64,000 nucleotides of DNA from DATENM01 sp045807725. Lineage in GTDB: Bacteria; Acidobacteriota; Blastocatellia; UBA7656. The stretch covers positions 1 through 64,000 of the forward strand of contig JBJMGV010000133.1 of the NCBI GenBank assembly GCA_045807725.1. The letters are read 5' to 3'. Positions 59,583 to 64,000 of this stretch are shown piece after piece (the stretch's first letter is position 1; every line of letters begins with the position of its first letter). Made by a program: the position numbers and the translations under genes. The notes under the pieces are model-generated. The model ran no database searches. It was not told where the DNA came from and saw only the letters and a program-made list of their open reading frames with translations.

Positions 59583-61073
59583 ATGCGAAAAGTGTTGTTG
59601 GCTTTTCTGTTCTTCATGCTCATTGCGATTCTCTGTTTCGCCGTCAACCGCGCCGCCGCAGAGGCGACTGCCAGGCAAGAGATCACTGCCATCCCGCTCG
59701 TGCCGGTGCTCACGGGTTTGTCCAGCCCGGTCTATGTCACCAACGCGCACGACGGCAGCAATCGGCTGTTCATCGTTGAGCAGCCGGGCCGCATCAAGGT
59801 GCTGCAACCCAACGCCAGTGCGCCGACCGTCTTTCTCGACATCACGTCCAGAGTGCAGTCCGGAGGCGAGCAAGGACTGCTGGGCCTCGCCTTTCACCCG
59901 CAATTCTCGACCAACGGTCGCTTCTTTGTTGACTACACGCGGCGGCCCGACGGCGCAACGGTGATCGCCGAGTATGCGGTTTCGGCGAACGCGAATGTAG
60001 CGTTGATGACAGAACGCACGTTGCTCGTCATCCCGCAACCGTTCGCCAATCACAACGGCGGTATGATCGAGTTCGGCCCCGACGACTATCTTTACATCGG
60101 TATGGGCGATGGCGGCTCGGCCAACGATCCGGGCAACCGCGCGCAGAACCTCAACGAGTTGCTCGGCAAGATTCTGCGTATTGACGTAGACCACAGCAAT
60201 GGTAGTCAACCTTACAGTTCGCCGGCGGATAATCCGTTCTTCGGCTCTGTGGCGGGCCGCGACGAGATATACGCGTATGGCTTACGCAATCCGTGGCGCT
60301 TTTCGTTTGACCGCTCGACCGGCGAACTCTACGTTGCCGACGTGGGCCAGGGCGCGCGCGAAGAGGTGGACATCGTGAGGCGTGGCGGCAACTACGGCTG
60401 GCGGATTATGGAAGGCAGCATTTGCACGAACCTCGACTCGGCGCTCTGCTCTGCCGTTCAGGTCGTGCCGCCCATCGCCGAATACAGCCACACCGGCGGG
60501 CGCTGTTCGATCAGCGGCGGCTATGTCTATCGCGGCACACGTGGCAGCCTGCCCGCCGCCGCTTACGTCTACGGCGATTACTGCACGGGCGAAATCTTTC
60601 TCTTGAAAGACGGCGCGTCAACGCTCATCGATGACACGGCGCTGAACATCACGTCGTTCGGCGAAGACGAAGCCGGCGAGATTTACGTCGTCGGTCAAGG
60701 CGGCACGGTTGATCGCTTGGGCAACGCCGCTGTGCCTGCGCCAACGTTTGCCATCACGCGGGCTGTCGTTCGCAAGCGTGCGAGCGGCGCGGCGCTTGAT
60801 CCGTTGAGCGTGCGCCCCAACGGCAAGAAGTTCGACATTGTTGTTTATGAATCAGGCACGACGCCGACGGCGGCTTCGATGAATGCGACGGTGATGGTCA
60901 ACGGCGCAGCCCTCGATACCGAGTACACGACGACCGAGGCGGGCGAGCCGATATTCGTGGCGCGGCTCAGACGCGGGATGCTGGCGACGCCCGGCCCGCT
61001 CACGGTTGAAGTGGTGCGCGGCGACGGCTCGCGCTCGAATACGCTGACGCTGCAAGTCGTCGCCGCGCCGTAA
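59583..61073 (+). CDS. Secreted PQQ-type sugar dehydrogenase-like protein
   Basis: Exported protein of 496 residues. Signal peptide about 1-25 (LLAFLFFMLIAILCF, then AAAEA). The beta-propeller follows: FIVEQPGRIKVLQ, GGEQGLLGLAFHPQF, NHNGGMIEFGPDDYLYIGMG, NELLGKILRIDVD, YAYGLRNPWRFSFD, ELYVADVGQGAREEVDIV and NYGWRIMEG are the soluble glucose/aldose dehydrogenase blocks, with the NHNGG catalytic His. A C-terminal IPT-like domain (about 390-496) is added. Enzymes of this family oxidise sugars in the periplasm with PQQ. The ATG at 59583 follows gaggagag; the frame extends upstream without family features. Confidence 0.9.
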   Translation: MRKVLLAFLFFMLIAILCFAVNRAAAEATARQEITAIPLVPVLTGLSSPVYVTNAHDGSNRLFIVEQPGRIKVLQPNASAPTVFLDITSRVQSGGEQGLLGLAFHPQFSTNGRFFVDYTRRPDGATVIAEYAVSANANVALMTERTLLVIPQPFANHNGGMIEFGPDDYLYIGMGDGGSANDPGNRAQNLNELLGKILRIDVDHSNGSQPYSSPADNPFFGSVAGRDEIYAYGLRNPWRFSFDRSTGELYVADVGQGAREEVDIVRRGGNYGWRIMEGSICTNLDSALCSAVQVVPPIAEYSHTGGRCSISGGYVYRGTRGSLPAAAYVYGDYCTGEIFLLKDGASTLIDDTALNITSFGEDEAGEIYVVGQGGTVDRLGNAAVPAPTFAITRAVVRKRASGAALDPLSVRPNGKKFDIVVYESGTTPTAASMNATVMVNGAALDTEYTTTEAGEPIFVARLRRGMLATPGPLTVEVVRGDGSRSNTLTLQVVAAP

Positions 61074-61216
61074 AATTGCCGTTGCGCGCGCGGCGACGCT
61101 AACCGTATGCTCAAAGGTTGGCAACCGATGGCGCTTTGCGCATAAGATAGCCACAGCCGCCGTAGTCATCGCCAGTATGGCCTGATTCATTCCGTCATTA
61201 TCAAAGGGGTGCACTG

Positions 61217-63061
61217 TTGTTGCGAGCCAGATCGGTTTTTCTATTGAGCGTGACGCTGCTTTTCGCGCTCTCGCTTGCCGCGATCAACTTCCCGCGCGCC
61301 GCCCGCGCGCAAATACTGCGCGTGCCGGATGTCGCGCCGGGCTTTGACTTCAACTTCTTCGCCAACGCCGACAACGTGCCGGAGTTCGCCATCACAGGGC
61401 AGACGGGTTCGTTCACCGGGCCGACAGCGATGGCGTTTGACGCGCGCGGGCGGTTGTTTGTGGCAACTGGTGGCGGAAAGATATTGATCCTGCTCGACAC
61501 GAATGATGACGGGCGGGCCGATCAGGTGAAGACGTTCGCCACGGGCATCCCGTTGCCGCTCGGCATCGACTTTCGCGCCAACGGCGACCTCTTCGTATCC
61601 AGCAACATCACTAACGGCGCGGGCCGCATCCTTCGCTTGCGCGACACCAACGGCGACGATGTAGCCGACGAGCAGACGGTCATCGTTGACAACCTGCCGA
61701 GTAATGGCGACCACCAGACCGACAAGATCAGGTTCGGCCCCGACGGCTTGCTTTACATCGGGCAAGGTTCGGCGACCGACAATGGCACGCCGTCTCCGGG
61801 CCGCCCCGCCGAAGGGCCTTTGAACGGGGCCATCCTGCGCGTCAACGTAGACAGCTCGCAGGTGAGCGGTTACGCGGGCGGGTTGCGCCAGCCCTACGCG
61901 CTGGCCTTTCATCCGCCCAGCGGCGAACTGTTCGCGGTGGACGTGGGCAAGGGCGAGTTTTGTAATTTCTGCTCCGAAGATCAGGCCCCGCCCGAAGAGA
62001 TCAACTGGATCGTCGCCGGCGGCAACTATGGCTTCCCGCTTTGTGATGGTTCACCGACGGCAAGCAACCCGAACTGCTCAGGCGTGCGCCCGCCTCTGCT
62101 GCAATACCCGGCGCACCTGACGCCGACGGCGCTTGCCTTCTACACGGGACCGCAAGCCGCCGAGTTTCAGAATCAACTGCTGGTCGGCATCTACAAGAAC
62201 TATCACAACGCCGAGAACGTCGGCGGCGACCTGCGTCGCGTCGTCGTCACCGGCGACGCCACGAGCGGCTTTCAACTGCGCGACGACGGCTTCATCATCA
62301 AGCTCTTTCCGATTGATCCCGGCGACGGGCCGATAGACGTAGCGGTTGACCCGATCAGCGGCGACATCTACCTGGCGCGCTTCGATCCGGTCAATCACGG
62401 CGCGATCACAGCCGGCCACAACCACACCATCTATCGCCTGCATCGCACGGGCAGCGACGCGCTGCCGTTCATCGGCCCCTTGCGCCCGGCAGCCATCAAA
62501 GCCGGCAGCGCCGCCGTCACCCTCTCTCTAATCGGACGCCACCTGCAAGCCGGCGCGGTTGTCGTTAATGTAACCGACAATACAACACTCACGACGCGGC
62601 AGGGCGCAGATCGTTTCGAGTTGCTGGCCAACTTGCCGGCGACGGCGATTACGACCGACCGCACGATTCAACTCGCCGTGCGCAATCCCGACGGGACGCT
62701 GTCGAACCCGCAAACCTTCACGGTGACGAAAGGCGATCCCGGCCCGCCGCCTGACACCGAAAAGTCGCCGCAGATCACTTCAAAGTTCGTTTATAAGAAG
62801 AAGCGCGGCAACGTCTTTGACACGATACAGGCAGGCGCTAGCCCGAAGAAGCTTTTCCTCGTCGTCAGCGGCACGGACTTCGACAGCGGCGCGCAGTTGT
62901 TAGTCAATGGAACGGCGGCGGCGCTCGACAGCGCTTCGACGACCGAACTGGTTGGCAAGTTCACACACGAGATGCTGGCCGCGCCGGGCGAGCTGATGAT
63001 TCAGGTGAGGAACTCGACCGGCAAGGTGTCGAATGTGGTCAGGTTCACCATCACGCCATGA
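61217..63061 (+). CDS. Secreted sorbosone/glucose-dehydrogenase-like protein
   Basis: Exported protein of 614 residues, second propeller-type dehydrogenase in the window. Signal peptide about 1-31 (FLLSVTLLFALSLAA, ending PRAARAQ). The propeller shows GPTAMAFDARGRLFVATGGG, NGDHQTDKIRFGPDGLLYIG, GAILRVNVDSSQ, LRQPYALAFHPPSGELFAVD, and EEINWIVAGGNYGFPLCDGS; the DHQTDK position replaces the NHNGG of the neighbour. Two IPT-like domains (about 410-510 and 520-614) end the chain. Starts with TTG at 61217 with aaagggg eight bases before. Same strand as 59583-61073 with a 143-base gap. The actual substrate and cofactor are uncertain, since the catalytic His differs. Confidence 0.82.
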   Translation: MLRARSVFLLSVTLLFALSLAAINFPRAARAQILRVPDVAPGFDFNFFANADNVPEFAITGQTGSFTGPTAMAFDARGRLFVATGGGKILILLDTNDDGRADQVKTFATGIPLPLGIDFRANGDLFVSSNITNGAGRILRLRDTNGDDVADEQTVIVDNLPSNGDHQTDKIRFGPDGLLYIGQGSATDNGTPSPGRPAEGPLNGAILRVNVDSSQVSGYAGGLRQPYALAFHPPSGELFAVDVGKGEFCNFCSEDQAPPEEINWIVAGGNYGFPLCDGSPTASNPNCSGVRPPLLQYPAHLTPTALAFYTGPQAAEFQNQLLVGIYKNYHNAENVGGDLRRVVVTGDATSGFQLRDDGFIIKLFPIDPGDGPIDVAVDPISGDIYLARFDPVNHGAITAGHNHTIYRLHRTGSDALPFIGPLRPAAIKAGSAAVTLSLIGRHLQAGAVVVNVTDNTTLTTRQGADRFELLANLPATAITTDRTIQLAVRNPDGTLSNPQTFTVTKGDPGPPPDTEKSPQITSKFVYKKKRGNVFDTIQAGASPKKLFLVVSGTDFDSGAQLLVNGTAAALDSASTTELVGKFTHEMLAAPGELMIQVRNSTGKVSNVVRFTITP

Positions 63062-63140
63062 GAGTGATGGGTGATGAGTAAGAAGAAGGAATAAGTCTTC
63101 TGAGATTCGTAGACTCATCACTCATCACTCATCACTCATC
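63062..63140. repeat. Heptamer inverted-repeat element
   Basis: Units gagtgat, gggtgat, gagtaag (63062-63082) face four copies of actcatc (63113-63140). The left arm starts on the base after the stop of 61217-63061. It lies between converging genes. Confidence 0.87.
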
Positions 63141-63148
63141 GCTTCTTT

Positions 63149-64000
63149 TCACTTGTCACTCTTGAAGAAGACCGGGAAGGAATGGATGCAGCGGAAGCCG
63201 GTCGCTTCGTACAGCCGCAGCGCCGGGCGGTTGATGCCAGTCACCGCAAGGGTCGCGGCGCTAAAGCCATACTGTGCGAGTTCTTGAAGCACGCCGGCAA
63301 GTAAGCGCCGACCTAAGCCCTGCCCTTGATACGCGTGATGCACCGAGAGCTGGCCGATGTGGCCGATGCGAGGCGCGATGCGTGAAGCGATCAACACGCC
63401 GACGAGCCGCCGCGCGCCGCGCCGCACGGCGATGCGCGAGACGTGCGGCAGAAAATCGCCGCACCAGAGATGATCCGTCAGGATGGCCAGCAACTCGGCG
63501 CAGCCTTCTTCGGTCATATACTGACTGTTGATGCGGCTGTCGGTGCGGCCTCGATACGACTGATGAATGACACGCGCCGCCTGTGCGAAATCGGCTTCCT
63601 GCCAGGCTCGAATGATGATGTCGGCAGCGTCGCTGTCATCGGCTGATCGAGAAGGCCGGGCGCTTGACGCTCTTGCCGCATCGTCGTCGTCGTGCTCCAG
63701 CTCTCGCATCATGTAATAACGGTCGAAGCGCTCGAAGCCGCGCGCCACGAACAACTCGCTCGCACCGTCGTTATCGACGCTGACACACTGGCTCTCGATG
63801 CGCCGCAGTCGCGGGCCGCTGTCGAGCGCATCGAGGATGGCGGCAACCAGTTGCCTATCCACACCCGCGCCGCGCCAGTCTTTAGTAATGAAAATATCGC
63901 CAATCGAGCAGCGGTTGCTTTCGACGATGTAATAAGCGAAGCCGATGACGCGACCGCCGCTCATCGCCACAAAGCCGGTCAGCTCACGCTGCCGCGCGAC
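63149..64000 (-). CDS. Tandem GNAT acetyltransferase (5' end outside window)
   Basis: Two GNAT folds in one chain; the frame is open to the edge of the window, so the N-terminus is missing (284 residues seen). The first domain (window edge to about residue 95) has GFVAMSGGRVIGFAYYIVES, IFITKDWRGAGVDRQLVAAI and ELFVARGFERFDRYYMM. The second (about 120-284) has DIIIRAWQEADFAQAARVIH, IGQLSVHHAYQGQGLGRRLL with the acetyl-CoA Q-x-x-G-x-G loop, and PALRLYEATGFRCIHSFPVF. Only the second loop is canonical, so the first domain may be inactive. Substrate unknown; the neighbouring gene converges on it. Confidence 0.9.
   Translation of the reverse strand, partial: VARQRELTGFVAMSGGRVIGFAYYIVESNRCSIGDIFITKDWRGAGVDRQLVAAILDALDSGPRLRRIESQCVSVDNDGASELFVARGFERFDRYYMMRELEHDDDDAARASSARPSRSADDSDAADIIIRAWQEADFAQAARVIHQSYRGRTDSRINSQYMTEEGCAELLAILTDHLWCGDFLPHVSRIAVRRGARRLVGVLIASRIAPRIGHIGQLSVHHAYQGQGLGRRLLAGVLQELAQYGFSAATLAVTGINRPALRLYEATGFRCIHSFPVFFKSDK

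Noticed and set aside
63062..63140. Possible rho-independent terminator pair
   Set aside because: The arms are imperfect, made of tandem heptamers, and no T-run follows; it fits the repeat family better, though a termination role is possible.

Overview
The window is one gene-dense, high-GC stretch of bacterial chromosome. No rRNA, tRNA, insertion sequence, phage gene or CRISPR array was recognised. The gene mix (a Ser/Thr kinase with TPRs, many multi-span GT-C type sugar transferases, ECF sigma factors next to TPR-CHAT proteins, secreted IPT/TIG and beta-helix proteins, PQQ-type dehydrogenases) is what I would expect of Acidobacteriota, perhaps class Blastocatellia. That placement is an inference from style, not from a marker gene.

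Layout. 0-13.7 kb: an OmpR-type response regulator, a Wzz-like chain-length protein, five large membrane glycosyltransferase-like proteins (including a tandem pair with a recently homogenised 250-bp 3' segment), and a membrane sulfatase/phosphotransferase-like protein. 13.7-14.1 kb: a repeat element and two abutting gene remnants (O-methyltransferase tail, Mut7-C tail). 14.1-23.4 kb: Ser/Thr kinase-TPR, secreted beta-helix protein, secreted repeat protein, subtilisin-like protease. 23.5-27.6 kb: an ECF sigma factor, zinc-finger anti-sigma and TPR-CHAT operon. 27.7-33.7 kb: a second surface-polysaccharide operon with three GT-C proteins and a degenerate polysaccharide deacetylase lipoprotein. 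33.9-40.4 kb: M19 dipeptidase, ferritin-like diiron protein, YceI protein, DUF2231-Rieske fusion, glycogen-debranching-type enzyme. 40.7-46.0 kb: a second sigma/CHAT module in which anti-sigma-like, membrane, TPR and CHAT parts are one 1221-residue protein, followed by an unrecognised 304-residue protein. 46.0-53.6 kb: acyl-CoA dehydrogenase, leuD, leuC, a LysR regulator, and divergent leuA-leuB. 53.6-64.0 kb: two VWA membrane proteins, a PAP2 phosphatase, two secreted sugar-dehydrogenase-like proteins and a partial double-GNAT acetyltransferase.

Two themes stand out. First, the window holds two independent ECF-sigma/anti-sigma/CHAT-protease modules, one split and one fused. Together they suggest a protease-controlled transcription switch, and the 304-residue protein is a candidate partner or substrate. 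Second, almost every longer spacer is built of short tandem units (7-mers or 8-mers), usually arranged as two facing arms. These elements touch start and stop codons to the base, in places sit where a Shine-Dalgarno sequence would be expected, have extended or entered coding sequence (kinase insert, PAP2 tail), and separate leuC from leuD.
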